Assembly: GCF_009299795.1 (NCBI RefSeq)
Contig: NZ_VIGP01000002.1
Span: 186,001 to 250,000 of the forward strand
Source of the DNA: Brachybacterium subflavum
GTDB taxonomy: Bacteria > Actinomycetota > Actinomycetes > Actinomycetales > Dermabacteraceae
Direction: 5' to 3'
DNA: 64,000 bases
Notes under the pieces: model-generated
The model's input: the letters and a program-made list of their open reading frames with translations, nothing else
Told to the model about the DNA's origin: nothing
Database searches by the model: none
Shown here: positions 15,251-24,227 of the stretch, piece after piece
Layout of the letters: the number at the start of each line of letters is the position of its first letter
Numbering within the stretch: position 1 is the stretch's first letter
Made by a program: the position numbers and the translations under genes

Positions 15251-16864
15251 TCATTCCCCGTGGGCGGCCTGGTAGCGCTCCTCGAACTCCTCGAGGGAGA
15301 CCCCGCGGGTCTCGGGGACGACGCGCCAGTAGAACAGGAAGGCGATCACGTTGATGATCGCGAAGACCAGGTACGTCTTCGCGCCGCCGAGGCCGGCCAT
15401 CATCGAGGGGAACACCGCCGCGACGATGCCGTTGAACAGCCACAGCGTGCCCACGGAGATGCCCTGCGCGCCGCCGCGGATCTTCGCGGGGAAGATCTCC
15501 GCGAGCAGCACCCAGGTGACGGTGCCGGCCTGCTTGGCGAAGACGAACAGGGAGACCACCACGAGGATCAGCCACGGCACGAGCGTCGGGATGGTCTCCG
15601 CGATCGACCCGTCGGCGCGCATGTGGGGCTCGACGCCGAAGTGGAAGAGCGCCGCGAGGACGAACAGGGCGATCGCGACGCCGAGCTCCTGGGCCATGCC
15701 CACGTGCCGGCGGGCGAAGCGGTAGACGACGTACAGCCCGACCGCCGAGCCGACGGCGGAGACGGCGCCGGTGACGACGTTCAGGGTGATCGCGTCGGCC
15801 GTGGAGAAGCCGGCCGCACCGAGGATCGTGGGCATGTACCACATGGCCGTGTTGATGCCCGTGAGCTGGTCGAAGATCCCCAGCATGATGCCGATGAGGA
15901 TGAGGCGCCGCGCCCAGCGGCGCCGGAAGCCCTGCCGCAGCGTCCACTCGACCTGCTGCGACTGCTTCTCCTCGAGCTCGACCATCTCGACGACCTCGTC
16001 GGAGACGTCGTCCTTGGCGGGATCGCGCAGGGTCTTGAGGGTCTCGATGACCTCGTAGTAGCGCTTGTTCGCGGCGAACCAGCGCGGGGACTCGGGCATC
16101 ACGCGCATGCCCACCCAGAGCACGATCGCGGGGATCGTGGCGAGCACGAGCATCCAGCGCCAGGCCTCGCCGTTGCCGTCGGAGACGACGATCCCCTGGA
16201 TGTGCTGGAGCACGTCCCAGGACACGGTCTCCCCCGCCTGGTACCTGCCCGAGGGGTCGTCCTCGACGACGGCCTGCGGGGCCGAGTGCATATGGGCGAT
16301 GACGGCGTTCAGCGAGTAGGCGACGAACTGGCCGAAGACGATCATGAACTGGTCGACCGCGACCAGCGGCCCGCGGATCCGCTTGGGCGCGGCCTCCGCG
16401 AGGTACAGCGGGACGGTCGAGGAGGCGCCGCCGACGGCCATGCCGAGGATGAAGCGGAAGGGCGCGATCACGGCGACGTTCGGGGCGAGGGTGCAGCCCA
16501 GCGTGCCGACGATGAACAGGATCGCCAGCAGCATGATCGCGCGGCGCCGGCCGATGCGGTCGTTGAGCTGGCCGCCGAGCAGGGCGCCCGCGGCCGCGCC
16601 GAAGGCGAGCAGCGAGGTGACCAGGCCCTCCTCCGCGGCGCTCAGGCCCAGGCCGCCGGCGGCGCTGGGCAGGTGCATGTAGGGCAGGGCGCCCGCGATG
16701 ACGCCGGTGTCGTAGCCGAACAGCAGGGAGCCCATGGTCGCGATGGCGGCGATCACGAGCGGGCCGCGGTGCTTGCCGGAGGCTGAGATCCGCGAGACCA
16801 GGGTCGGGATCTCGCCGGTTCTCGGGACGTGCCCGTCGGGCAGCTCGGAGCGGGGTGAAGACAT
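15251..16864 (-). CDS. iolT: myo-inositol/sugar:H+ symporter, MFS sugar porter family
   Basis: 537 residues with 12 predicted membrane segments. AGGAGG lies 6 nt upstream of the ATG at 16864; an upstream in-frame ATG has no such site. Sugar-porter motifs are present: LFGYDTGVIAGALPY in helix 1, GGQLNDRIGRRRAIM between helices 2 and 3, GGASSTVPLYLAE, MPESPRWF before the central loop, FDQLTGINTAMWYMP in helix 7 and VPETRGVSLEE at the end. Residues about 155-180 form an extra outer loop. Its place between iolG and the regulator gene makes inositol the probable substrate; the exact stereoisomer is not shown. Confidence 0.88.
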   Translation of the reverse strand: MSSPRSELPDGHVPRTGEIPTLVSRISASGKHRGPLVIAAIATMGSLLFGYDTGVIAGALPYMHLPSAAGGLGLSAAEEGLVTSLLAFGAAAGALLGGQLNDRIGRRRAIMLLAILFIVGTLGCTLAPNVAVIAPFRFILGMAVGGASSTVPLYLAEAAPKRIRGPLVAVDQFMIVFGQFVAYSLNAVIAHMHSAPQAVVEDDPSGRYQAGETVSWDVLQHIQGIVVSDGNGEAWRWMLVLATIPAIVLWVGMRVMPESPRWFAANKRYYEVIETLKTLRDPAKDDVSDEVVEMVELEEKQSQQVEWTLRQGFRRRWARRLILIGIMLGIFDQLTGINTAMWYMPTILGAAGFSTADAITLNVVTGAVSAVGSAVGLYVVYRFARRHVGMAQELGVAIALFVLAALFHFGVEPHMRADGSIAETIPTLVPWLILVVVSLFVFAKQAGTVTWVLLAEIFPAKIRGGAQGISVGTLWLFNGIVAAVFPSMMAGLGGAKTYLVFAIINVIAFLFYWRVVPETRGVSLEEFEERYQAAHGE

Positions 16865-16967
16865 CGTCGTCCTCCTGGGGACAGGGTCGGATCGGGGCGG
16901 GCCCGGCGGGCCGCGCACGGGAGCGGGGCCGACGCGCCGCGCGGGGCGGCGCGTCGGCCCCGGGGTC

Positions 16968-18014
16968 TCAGGGACGCTCGCGCGTCGCGACCGGGACGAA
17001 GCCGTCCGCGGTCAGAGCCTTCTCGGCGGCCTCGCACGCGGCGGCGGCGAGATAGCCGTCCCACGCGCGGGCCGAGCGCTCGGCGACGTTGGTGCCGTCG
17101 GCGACGGCCGCGATCCAGGCCTGGACCTCGGCGTCGTAGGCGTCGATGAAGCGGGGGCGGAAGTCCCCGGGGATCTCGCCGCCCCAGCGGGAGCCCTCGA
17201 GGTGGGTGGTGATGCGGCCGGACTCCTGGCCGATGGTGGCGATGCCCTTCGAGCCCAGCACCTCGGTGCGCACCTCGTAGCCCGAGGCGGTGTTGACGTA
17301 GAGCTCGTCGGTGACGATGCGGCCCGAGGCGGTGCGGAACAGCAGCAGCATCGGGTCGTGCTGGCCCTCGTCGGCCCGCGGGCCGGGGACGGGCAGCACG
17401 GCCTGCACGCCGGTGATCGGCTCGTCGAGGAAGTAGTGGATGGCGTCGACCTCGTGGACGGCCGAGTCGTACACCATCATCGAGTCGACGAAGCCGGGCA
17501 GCGTGGTCGCGTTGCGGTGCTTGCAGTTGACGATGCTGATCTCGCCGAGCTCGCCCGAGGAGATTGCGTCGTGCAGCTCGGCGTAGCCGCGGTCGAAGCG
17601 GCGCATGAAGCCCAGCGACAGGTACTGGCCGCCCGAGGCCTTCTCGGCCTCGACGACCTGGTAGGCGTCCTCCGGATTCATCGCGAGCGGCTTCTCGCAG
17701 AGCACGGGCTTGCCGGCATCGATGCAGGCGATGGCCTGGTCGCGGTGGAACGTCCCGGGGCTCGCGATGAGCACGGCGTCGACGTCGTCGGCGGCGATGA
17801 GCTCCTCGGGGGTGTCCACGACGCGCGCGCCGGGGACGGTGTCGGCGATCTCCTGGGCCTTGTCGCGGAAGAAGTCGGTCACGACGCTCACGCGGGCGCC
17901 CTTGATGCGCTCGCGGATGCGCACGACATGGTCGGCGCCCATCTGGCCGACGCCGATGACGCCGACGCGGACGTCGGCGGGGAGGGAGGCGGAGGTGCTC
18001 GGGGTGGTGCTCAT
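16968..18014 (-). CDS. iolG: inositol 2-dehydrogenase (Gfo/Idh/MocA family)
   Basis: 348 residues. The Rossmann loop GVIGVGQMGADH lies at about 18-29, CEKPLA at 106-111 with the catalytic Lys, and DSAVHEVDAIHYF at 183-195, giving the D-x3-H pair that completes the Lys/Asp/His triad of myo-inositol dehydrogenases. It oxidises myo-inositol to scyllo-inosose with NAD+, the first step of the pathway. It lies between iolB and iolT in the same direction. Of the Gfo/Idh enzymes in this locus, it is the best candidate for the main myo-inositol dehydrogenase. Confidence 0.9.
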   Translation of the reverse strand: MSTTPSTSASLPADVRVGVIGVGQMGADHVVRIRERIKGARVSVVTDFFRDKAQEIADTVPGARVVDTPEELIAADDVDAVLIASPGTFHRDQAIACIDAGKPVLCEKPLAMNPEDAYQVVEAEKASGGQYLSLGFMRRFDRGYAELHDAISSGELGEISIVNCKHRNATTLPGFVDSMMVYDSAVHEVDAIHYFLDEPITGVQAVLPVPGPRADEGQHDPMLLLFRTASGRIVTDELYVNTASGYEVRTEVLGSKGIATIGQESGRITTHLEGSRWGGEIPGDFRPRFIDAYDAEVQAWIAAVADGTNVAERSARAWDGYLAAAACEAAEKALTADGFVPVATRERP

Positions 18015-18119
18015 GGGGTCTCTCCTTCGAGGCGGGTGGATGCGGGAGGCGCGGGACGGGTGGCGGGCGCGAGTGACGGCGGCGCGCGCCCCGCGCAGGC
18101 GGGAGGCGCGGACGGGGCG

Positions 18120-19025
18120 TCAGGCCCCGTCGGCCCCCTCGACCAGGCGCGGGTCGGGCCCGAGCTCGTCCCAGGTGCCGCGCACCCAGGTCTGGTCGGG
18201 GCGGTCGGTGATGTTCCAGGCGCGCTCGGCGCCGGGGCCGGCCATCACGTTGAGGTAGTACATGGCGTGGCCGGGAGCCGCGGCGCAGGGGCCGTGCCAG
18301 CCGTGGGGCACGAGCACGACGTCGCCGCTGCGGACCTCGGCGAGCACGTCGATCGGGCGCTCCGGGTCGGTGGAGGTGGTCTGGTGGTACCCGAAGCCGG
18401 GACCGCCGTCGGGGGCGTCCTGGATCTCGTAGTAGTAGATCTCCTCGAGCTCGGACTCCGGGTGCTCGGGGTCCTCGATCGTCTCGTCGTGCTTGTGGGC
18501 GGGGTAGCTCGACCAGTTGCCGCCAGGGGTGATGACCTCGCAGGCGATGATCGAGTCGCAGTCGTCGAAGGAGCCGACGGTGCCGAAGTTGCGCACCTGG
18601 CGCGTCATGTTCCCGCCGCCGCGGACCTCGACGGGCACGTCCTCGGCGGCCACGCGCGCGGCCGGGTGGAAGGACGTCGCGACCGCGATCGCGAGGGCGA
18701 AGCGGCCGCCCTGCTCGCTGCGCACGACGAGGGTGGACTCGATGCCCGCGTAGGCCACGTCGGACGCCGAGGAGAAGACGTCGCTGCGCCCGGCGAGGTC
18801 GAAGTCGTGGTCGCCGTCGCGGTCGGAGACCTGCACGGAGCAGGCCCCGCTGAGGGGCACGACCATGATCTCGGTGCGGCCGGTGCCCAGGCGCGCGGAG
18901 CCTCCCGGCTCGAGCGCGAGGACGCGCAGGCCGGTGTGGACCCAGTCCTCGCGCTCTCCGGGGTCGATGACGGTGTCGTAGGGGGCCTGCGCCGAGGTCC
19001 CCGCGGGGATGTGCAGCTCGCTCAT
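18120..19025 (-). CDS. iolB: 5-deoxy-glucuronate isomerase
   Basis: 301 residues, the normal IolB length, with a two-cupin architecture. Key segments are SELHIPAG at the start, NFGTVGSFDDCDSIIACEVITPGGNWSSYPAHKHDE (about residues 148-183), carrying the metal-ligand histidines and the conserved PPHKHD-like motif, then EEIYYYEI and GDVVLVPHGWHGPCAAAPGHAMYYLNVMAG with further ligands. It converts 5-deoxy-D-glucuronate to 5-dehydro-2-deoxy-D-gluconate, the substrate of IolC encoded two genes upstream. Confidence 0.95.
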   Translation of the reverse strand: MSELHIPAGTSAQAPYDTVIDPGEREDWVHTGLRVLALEPGGSARLGTGRTEIMVVPLSGACSVQVSDRDGDHDFDLAGRSDVFSSASDVAYAGIESTLVVRSEQGGRFALAIAVATSFHPAARVAAEDVPVEVRGGGNMTRQVRNFGTVGSFDDCDSIIACEVITPGGNWSSYPAHKHDETIEDPEHPESELEEIYYYEIQDAPDGGPGFGYHQTTSTDPERPIDVLAEVRSGDVVLVPHGWHGPCAAAPGHAMYYLNVMAGPGAERAWNITDRPDQTWVRGTWDELGPDPRLVEGADGA

Positions 19026-19080
19026 GCTCTCGCCCTTTCGTCGGGGGTGGTGTGGTGTCGGTGCCGCGGACGGCGGGACG

Positions 19081-19983
19081 TCAGCGGATCATGCTCGCGG
19101 CGGTGCTCACTGCCCCGCGCACGTCGTCGTCGGCCGGGTAGAGCAGGCTGCGGCCGACGACGAGGCCGCGCACGTTGGGCCGGGCGAGCGCCTCGCGCCA
19201 GGTCGCGTAGACGGCCTCCGGGTCGGTCGCGCCGGGGTCGCCGCCGAGGATCAGGGTGGGCAGCGTGGTCGCGTCCATGACGCGGGCCATGTCCGGGACC
19301 GCGGGCAGCTTGAGCCACGTGTAGGCGCTGGTGGCGCCGAGGCCCTGGGCGACGTGGATGGAGCGGATGACGGCCTCCGGGCTGAGGTCGTTGACGACCC
19401 TGCCGCCCTGCCGCGAGGACCAGAAGGGCTCGATCATGGCGATGAGCTCGCGCGCGGCGAGCGCGTCGATCGCCTCGGCGCTCCACTTCAGGGTCTTCGA
19501 GGTGCGGTCGTCGCCGAGGTCGATGCGGGTGAGCATCTTGCCGCCCGCGAAGCCGGAGCGCGCGATGGACTCGGCGTCGTAGGAGGTGAAGCGGTCCTCG
19601 ATCTCCCAGGAGCCGCCCTGCAGGCCGCCGCGGTTCATGGAGGCGAACACGACCTTGTCCTCGAGCGCCCCCATCAGCAGGAGGTCCTCGAGCACGTCGG
19701 CCGTCCCGAGCACGCCGTCCACGCCGGGCACGGCGAGCGCGGTGCGCATGCGGTCGAGCATGCCCGTGCGGCTGGCCATCGCCTCGGAGCGATCGCCCAC
19801 GCCGAGGGCCCCGCGGGCGGGGTGGTCGGCGGCGACGATGAGCATCGAGCCGTCGGTGTCGGCGACGGTGCGCCGCCCGCGGCGCGCGAGCAGCCGGCCG
19901 ATCCGTCCCGGGTCCTCGATGCGGACGCGGGTGACGTCCTCGTAGGTGTCGACGAAGGCGTCGCCGGTTCTTAGTGCGCTCAT
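19081..19983 (-). CDS. Cgl0159-type (beta/alpha)8 aldolase-like protein of inositol catabolism
   Basis: 300 residues. The ATG overlaps the iolC stop (ATGA), so the two are translationally coupled. It looks like the class I aldolase-like proteins found beside iolC in actinobacteria: MLIVAADHPARGALGVG near the N-terminus, GVDGVLGTADVLEDLLLMGALEDKVV, SMNRGGLQGGSWEIEDRFT, ARSGFAGGKMLTRID with a possible Schiff-base Lys, and LILGGDPGATD. I infer that it takes the place of IolJ and splits 5-dehydro-2-deoxy-gluconate 6-phosphate into DHAP and malonate semialdehyde. No separate iolJ is seen in the window. The function rests on context more than on a proven family. Confidence 0.75.
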   Translation of the reverse strand: MSALRTGDAFVDTYEDVTRVRIEDPGRIGRLLARRGRRTVADTDGSMLIVAADHPARGALGVGDRSEAMASRTGMLDRMRTALAVPGVDGVLGTADVLEDLLLMGALEDKVVFASMNRGGLQGGSWEIEDRFTSYDAESIARSGFAGGKMLTRIDLGDDRTSKTLKWSAEAIDALAARELIAMIEPFWSSRQGGRVVNDLSPEAVIRSIHVAQGLGATSAYTWLKLPAVPDMARVMDATTLPTLILGGDPGATDPEAVYATWREALARPNVRGLVVGRSLLYPADDDVRGAVSTAASMIR

Positions 19984-21005
19984 CGCTGCGCGTCCTCCCC
20001 GAGGCCGCGGGAGCGGATCCCCGCGAGCATCTGGTCGATGGTCTGGCCGTGGTTGGGATCCCCGCCGTCCAGCAGCAGGTCGATCTCCTCGTTCGTCGGC
20101 ATGGCGGTCGAGCACTCGAGGCGGCTGGTGACGATCGCGCCTGCCGCGTTGCAGCGGGTGAGGGTCTCGGTGAGCGACTGGCCGCTGAGCAGGCCGTGGC
20201 ACAGGGACCCGCCGAAGCTGTCGCCGGCGCCGAGGCCGTTGATCACCTGGATGAGGTTCGGGGCGACCTCGACGCGCTCGTCGCGGGTCTTGCCGAGCAC
20301 GCCCTTGGGTCCCTGCTTGACGATGGCGATCTCGACGCCCGCCTCGAGGAGGGCGTCGGCCGCGCGCTCGGGCTCGGTCTCGCCGACGGCGACCTCGCAC
20401 TCCTCGCGGTTGCCCACGGCGACCGTCGCGTGCTGGAGGGCGCGACGGTACTCCTCGCGGGCCTCCTCGACCGAGGACCAGAACATCGGCCGGTAGTCGA
20501 GGTCGAAGACCGTGTGGCGGGTGCGGCCGCGGGCCTCGAGGGCCGCATGGTGCGCGGAGCGGCTGGGCTCCTCGGAGAGGCCGGTGCCGGAGAACCAGAA
20601 CAGCGGGACCTCGCGGATCGCCCCGAGGTCGAGGTCCTCCGGACGGACCTGCAGGTCCGGCGCGCTGGGCCTGCGGTAGAAGTAGAGCGGGAAGTCATCG
20701 GGCGGGTAGATCTCGCAGAAGGTGATGGGGGTGTTGAGGTCGTCGGCGGTGATGACGAAGCCGTCGTCCACCCCGAGGCGCACGAGCTCCTGCTTCACGT
20801 ACCCGCCGAAGGGGTCGTCCCCCACGCCCGTGATCACCGCGGGCCGGTGGCCCAGGCGGGCCGCGGCGACGGCGACGTTCGCGGGGCTGCCGCCCAGGAA
20901 CTTGCCGAAGCTGTACACGTCCTCGAGCCCGGTGCCGACAGCGAGCGGGTACAGGTCGACCCCGCTGCGGCCGAAGGTGATGATGTCGAGATCTGCTGCT
21001 GCCAT
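19980..21005 (-). CDS. iolC: 5-dehydro-2-deoxygluconokinase (PfkB family)
   Basis: 341 residues from an ATG at 21005. PfkB signatures are present: LGGSPANVAVAAARLG in the N-terminal half, and INGLGAGDSFGGSLCHG near the C-terminus with the GAGD anion hole and catalytic Asp. The start is placed at MAAADLDIITFGRSGVDLYPL, the typical IolC opening; a further in-frame ATG 75 nt upstream would add a segment unlike the family. It phosphorylates 5-dehydro-2-deoxy-gluconate. An operator-like element lies 70-80 bp upstream, so an internal promoter may start here. Confidence 0.93.
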   Translation of the reverse strand: MAAADLDIITFGRSGVDLYPLAVGTGLEDVYSFGKFLGGSPANVAVAAARLGHRPAVITGVGDDPFGGYVKQELVRLGVDDGFVITADDLNTPITFCEIYPPDDFPLYFYRRPSAPDLQVRPEDLDLGAIREVPLFWFSGTGLSEEPSRSAHHAALEARGRTRHTVFDLDYRPMFWSSVEEAREEYRRALQHATVAVGNREECEVAVGETEPERAADALLEAGVEIAIVKQGPKGVLGKTRDERVEVAPNLIQVINGLGAGDSFGGSLCHGLLSGQSLTETLTRCNAAGAIVTSRLECSTAMPTNEEIDLLLDGGDPNHGQTIDQMLAGIRSRGLGEDAQR

Positions 21006-21073
21006 GGAACTGATGCCTCTCTGCGATCGTGCGACGCTGCGCGTGCCAACATGTTCCCACGATTCCTGCTCTA

Positions 21074-21083
21074 TGTCCATACA
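21074..21083. promoter_or_regulatory. inositol-locus operator, site B (iolC upstream)
   Basis: TGTCCATACA, followed by AATGGAT, is almost the same as site A. On the minus strand it sits between a TTGATC box (21087-21092) and an AGGAAT box (21063-21068) spaced 18 nt apart, a possible internal promoter for iolC. Confidence 0.5.
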
Positions 21084-21113
21084 AATGGATCAAGGGTGGG
21101 ACCGTCCTGGTGC

Positions 21114-21503
21114 TCAGAGCTCCCCGGTGAGGAACTGCGCGCGGCCGTGGCCGAAGGACCAGTCCTCGCGGCCGTTCTCGGCGACCGAGACGATGAGGTC
21201 CTCGGGCTGCACGAGGCCCTCCTCCCCCAGCCGTCGGGCCAGCTCGGCGAAGATCGCCTGCTTCTGCTCCTGGGAGCGTCCCTGCTGGAGGATCTGGATG
21301 ATCGTGACGCCCTCGCTGCGCGCGATGCCCAGCCCCGTGTCCTCGGCGATGATGCTGCCCACGGGCAGCTCCTCGAGGATCTGGTAGCGGTCCCCGGGCG
21401 GGGCCGAGAAGTGCTCGAGCATGACGTCCTGGACGATGTCGGCCAGACGCCGCTTCTGCTGGGGCGTGCGCCCCTCCTGCATGGTCATCCGCACGAGCGG
21501 CAT
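21114..21503 (-). CDS. tautomerase superfamily protein (4-oxalocrotonate tautomerase-like)
   Basis: 129 residues. The protein starts Met-Pro-Leu-Val-Arg; after removal of Met, Pro1 would be the catalytic base as in the tautomerase superfamily. The rest (EGRTPQQKRRLADIVQDVMLEHFSA, then RYQILEEL, GVTIIQILQQGRSQEQKQAIFAELARRL) fits the double beta-alpha-beta arrangement of the longer members. It lies in line with the inositol genes, 61 bp from the isomerase gene upstream. An enol/keto tautomerase has no assigned step in the standard pathway; it could act on a diketo intermediate or an inosose isomer, which is inference. Confidence 0.8.
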   Translation of the reverse strand: MPLVRMTMQEGRTPQQKRRLADIVQDVMLEHFSAPPGDRYQILEELPVGSIIAEDTGLGIARSEGVTIIQILQQGRSQEQKQAIFAELARRLGEEGLVQPEDLIVSVAENGREDWSFGHGRAQFLTGEL

Positions 21504-21563
21504 GGGAGTCTCCTCGGTCTCGGTGGTCGTCTCGGGTCGACGGTGTCGTCGGGGGCGGTCGCC

Positions 21564-22568
21564 TCAGGCGCCGGAGGCCCCGGCGGCGGCGAGCAGGGTG
21601 CGGGCCCCTCGCTCGATGCCCTCGATGCGGCCGAAGGCGGCGTCCTCGTGCTCGATGTTGATGCTGAGGTCCGCGTCGACGGCCGCGAGGGCCTGCAGGA
21701 AACGGGTCCAGTAGGCGACGTCGTGGCCCTCGCCGAGCGCGACGAAGCGCCAGGCGGGGTCCTCGGGCCAGGTCGAGCACCAGTGGCCGATGCCGGTGGG
21801 GGTGCGCGCGGCGGGGTCCTCGGGGACCGGGCCGAAGTCGGTGTCGAGCACGCCGCGGGTGGCGGCGCCGGGGAGCACGGCCGTGTCCTTCGCATGGACG
21901 TGGAGGATGTGCGAGCCCAGGCGCTCGATGCAGTCGATCGGCTCCATCTGCTGCCAGAACAGATGGGAGGGGTCGAGGTTCACGCCGATGTGGGTGGGCT
22001 CGACCCGCTCGACGAACTCCTCGAAGCTGGGCGGGCTGAAGGCGATGTTGCGCGGGTGCAGCTCGAGGGCGACCTTCACGTCGCGCTCGCGGGCCAGGGC
22101 GTCGATCTGCTTCCAGAAGGGCACCGCGACCGACCACTGGTACTCGAGGATCTCGAGGTCGATGCCGTTCCAGGGATTCACGATCCACGCCGGATAGCGG
22201 GCGCCGGGGTCGGTGCCGGGCGTGCCGGACATGGCGACGACCTCGGGGACCTCGAGGGCGCCGGCGAGCTCGATCGTGCGCCGCAGGTCCTCGGCATGCC
22301 CGATGCCCTCGCTGGGCAGCGGCGAGAGCGGGTTGCCGGAGACCGTGAGCCCGGTCAGGGCCATGCCCCGGTCGGCGAAGACCGCGCGGTACTCGCGCCG
22401 GGCCCGCTCGCTCGCGAGCAGCAGGTCGACAGGGGCGTGCGGGGAGGGGATGAACCCTCCGGTGTTGACCTCCGCGCCGGTGAGCCCGAGGCCCGCGAGC
22501 ACGTCGAGGGCCTCCTCAAGCGTGCGGTCCTGGAGGCAGGCGGTGTAGGCGCCGTAGGTGAATGCCAT
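21564..22568 (-). CDS. sugar phosphate isomerase/epimerase family TIM barrel
   Basis: 334 residues of the xylose-isomerase-like AP2 family. Metal-ligand segments are visible: TGAEVNTGGF, ALELHPRNIAF with Glu and His, GVNLDPSHLFWQQM with Asp and His, HVHAKDT, and SINIEHED near the end. Such enzymes epimerise or isomerise sugars and inososes with a divalent metal. Co-location with the Gfo/Idh gene (43 bp upstream) suggests a role in feeding inositol isomers, such as chiro- or scyllo-forms, into the main route; that is inference. Confidence 0.82.
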   Translation of the reverse strand: MAFTYGAYTACLQDRTLEEALDVLAGLGLTGAEVNTGGFIPSPHAPVDLLLASERARREYRAVFADRGMALTGLTVSGNPLSPLPSEGIGHAEDLRRTIELAGALEVPEVVAMSGTPGTDPGARYPAWIVNPWNGIDLEILEYQWSVAVPFWKQIDALARERDVKVALELHPRNIAFSPPSFEEFVERVEPTHIGVNLDPSHLFWQQMEPIDCIERLGSHILHVHAKDTAVLPGAATRGVLDTDFGPVPEDPAARTPTGIGHWCSTWPEDPAWRFVALGEGHDVAYWTRFLQALAAVDADLSINIEHEDAAFGRIEGIERGARTLLAAAGASGA

Positions 22569-22611
22569 GGGGTGTCCTCTCGTGCGTGGGTGGCTGCGGC
22601 TGTGCAGGGGG

Positions 22612-23805
22612 TCAGGCGATCTCGACGCTCATGCCGCCGGACGCGGCGGAGCGGGCCACGGCGTCCAGGATCCGCATCTCGCGGTAGCCGTCGGCGAAGC
22701 TCGCGCACGGCGGCAGGGCCCCGTCGTCGATCCCGGCGGCCTGCTGGAGGAAGGCGTGGGCCTGGTAGGTGAACTGCTCTATCTGGTTGAGCCCGACGCC
22801 CGCGAAGGCCATCGAGGAGCCGTTCCCGAAGTAGGGGAAGCCGGGGTTCGCGAGCACCTGGCGGAACCCGCCGAGGCCCGCGGGGCTCGAGCCGTCGGCC
22901 ACGCGGATCTCGCCGGTGCGGGCGAGGTCCCAGCTCGCCGAGCCGTGGCTGCCGGAGACGTCGATCATCATCTGGTTGGGGCGGCCGAAGGCCACGCGGG
23001 AGCAGGAGAAGGTGCCGGCGGCGCCGCTCGCGAAGTGCGCGGTGAACGTCGCGACGTCGTCGTTCTCGACGCTCTCGGTCGGGTCGTCGGCGTTCGCGGT
23101 GACGCCGCGGCCGCCCGCGACCGCGCCGCCGGCGACGGGGCGCTCGGTGATCGAGGTGGTGAGCACCGCGCCCGAGACCGAGGCGATGGGGCCTCCGATG
23201 AGCTCGGCCGTGTCCACGAGGTGGCTGCCGATGTCGCCGAGGGCGCCGGTCCCCATCGGGCCCTTGTAGCGCCAGGCGATCGGGACCAGCGGGTCCGCGC
23301 CGTAGTCGCACCAGTAGCGGGCGTCGAGATGGTTCACGGTGCCGAGCGCGCCGTCGGCCACGAGCTGCGCGAGCTGGGCGACCGCGGGGTTGCGGCGGAA
23401 GGTGAAGCCGGTGGCGAGCACCAGGTCGGGGTGGGCGGCCTCGAGCTCGGCCATGGCGGCGGCGTCCTCGAGAGTGCCCGCGAGCGGCTTCTCGCACAGC
23501 ACGTGCTTGCCCGCGGCGACCATGGCCTCGGCGATCTCGCGGTGCAGGGCGTTGCCGACGACGATCGAGACGACGTCGATCGAGGGGTCGTCGGCGACCT
23601 CGCGCCAGTCGCCCACGGCCTTCTCATAGCCGTAGTGGGCGGCGGCGTCCTCGGCGAAGGGCAGGTGGGCGTCGGCGATCGTCGCGAGGCGCACGGGCGG
23701 CAGGCCCAGGTCGAACACGGTGCCGGCCTGGCGCCAGGCGTTGGCGTGGGTGCGGCCGGCCATGCCGGCTCCGATCACGGCGACGGAGAGGGGTGCAGTG
23801 GTCAT
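22612..23805 (-). CDS. Gfo/Idh/MocA oxidoreductase, first gene of the minus-strand inositol unit
   Basis: 397 residues from an ATG with GGAAGGA upstream. The Rossmann loop VAVIGAGMAGRTHA lies at about 8-21, then HVLCEKPLAG with the catalytic Lys, and DIGSHLVDTAELIGGP with the Asp-x-x-x-His arrangement. It is longer than IolG by about 50 residues and closer to the group that includes scyllo-inositol or glucoside 3-dehydrogenases. It probably oxidises or interconverts an inositol isomer; the substrate is not proven. The promoter upstream carries a candidate operator over its -35 box. Confidence 0.85.
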   Translation of the reverse strand: MTTAPLSVAVIGAGMAGRTHANAWRQAGTVFDLGLPPVRLATIADAHLPFAEDAAAHYGYEKAVGDWREVADDPSIDVVSIVVGNALHREIAEAMVAAGKHVLCEKPLAGTLEDAAAMAELEAAHPDLVLATGFTFRRNPAVAQLAQLVADGALGTVNHLDARYWCDYGADPLVPIAWRYKGPMGTGALGDIGSHLVDTAELIGGPIASVSGAVLTTSITERPVAGGAVAGGRGVTANADDPTESVENDDVATFTAHFASGAAGTFSCSRVAFGRPNQMMIDVSGSHGSASWDLARTGEIRVADGSSPAGLGGFRQVLANPGFPYFGNGSSMAFAGVGLNQIEQFTYQAHAFLQQAAGIDDGALPPCASFADGYREMRILDAVARSAASGGMSVEIA

Positions 23806-23917
23806 GGGTGGTCCTTCCGGTGGGTGCGGAGGGTTCGGCGTCGGCGGCCGGCCAGCGGGGTGCAGGAGGACCGAGCGGCGGGCCGGCGGGAATCGTGGTG
23901 CCACGGTGCGCGGATCC

Positions 23918-23948
23918 ACTCTGCCGCGTCATCCTTGTCCGGTCAAAG
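23918..23948 (-). promoter_or_regulatory. promoter of the minus-strand inositol unit with operator site C
   Basis: On the minus strand, TTGACC (23946-23941), a 17-nt spacer and CAGAGT (23923-23918) make a good promoter 113 bp upstream of the first gene. Operator-like TGTCCGGTCA (23936-23945), followed by AAG, overlaps the -35 box. A repressor there would block RNA polymerase. Confidence 0.6.
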
Positions 23949-24082
23949 TGGCCACTGCAGCCGATAGCCGAGGACCGTAGCACGCCGCCACCAACCAGGG
24001 AAGGCCTGTTCGCGAGGACTCCCGAGCCGGAGCAACCCATGACCCGCAGGTGCGCGAGCACTTCAGGCACCCGCCACGCAGT

Positions 24083-24133
24083 CCCGCTTGTCAATACAAA
24101 AGATTGACAGGCGGGTCCGGTTGTCGGCATGCT
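24083..24133 (+). promoter_or_regulatory. iolD promoter with 13-bp inverted repeat and operator site D
   Basis: Arms 24083-24095 and 24103-24115 are inverted repeats with one G-T mismatch around a 7-nt spacer. The left arm carries TGTCAATACA (24090-24099), the site D match. The right arm supplies a consensus TTGACA -35 box (24104-24109), followed after 18 nt by CATGCT (24128-24133). The start codon is 94 bp downstream. Confidence 0.6.
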
Positions 24134-24227
24134 GTTCCCACGACCCACCGCCGAGTCGTCACGTCCCGGCGGTCGCACGATTCCCGGACCGCCCAGAGCG
24201 GCCGGCCGTCCCGTCCACGGAGGCAGC

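Larger units (their letters stand above)
23806..24227. other. divergent control region between the two inositol units
   Basis: 422 bp without a supported gene. It contains the promoter and operator site C for the minus-strand unit and the inverted repeat, site D and promoter for iolD. Local AT content rises around 23935-23950 and 24088-24110. Confidence 0.7.
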
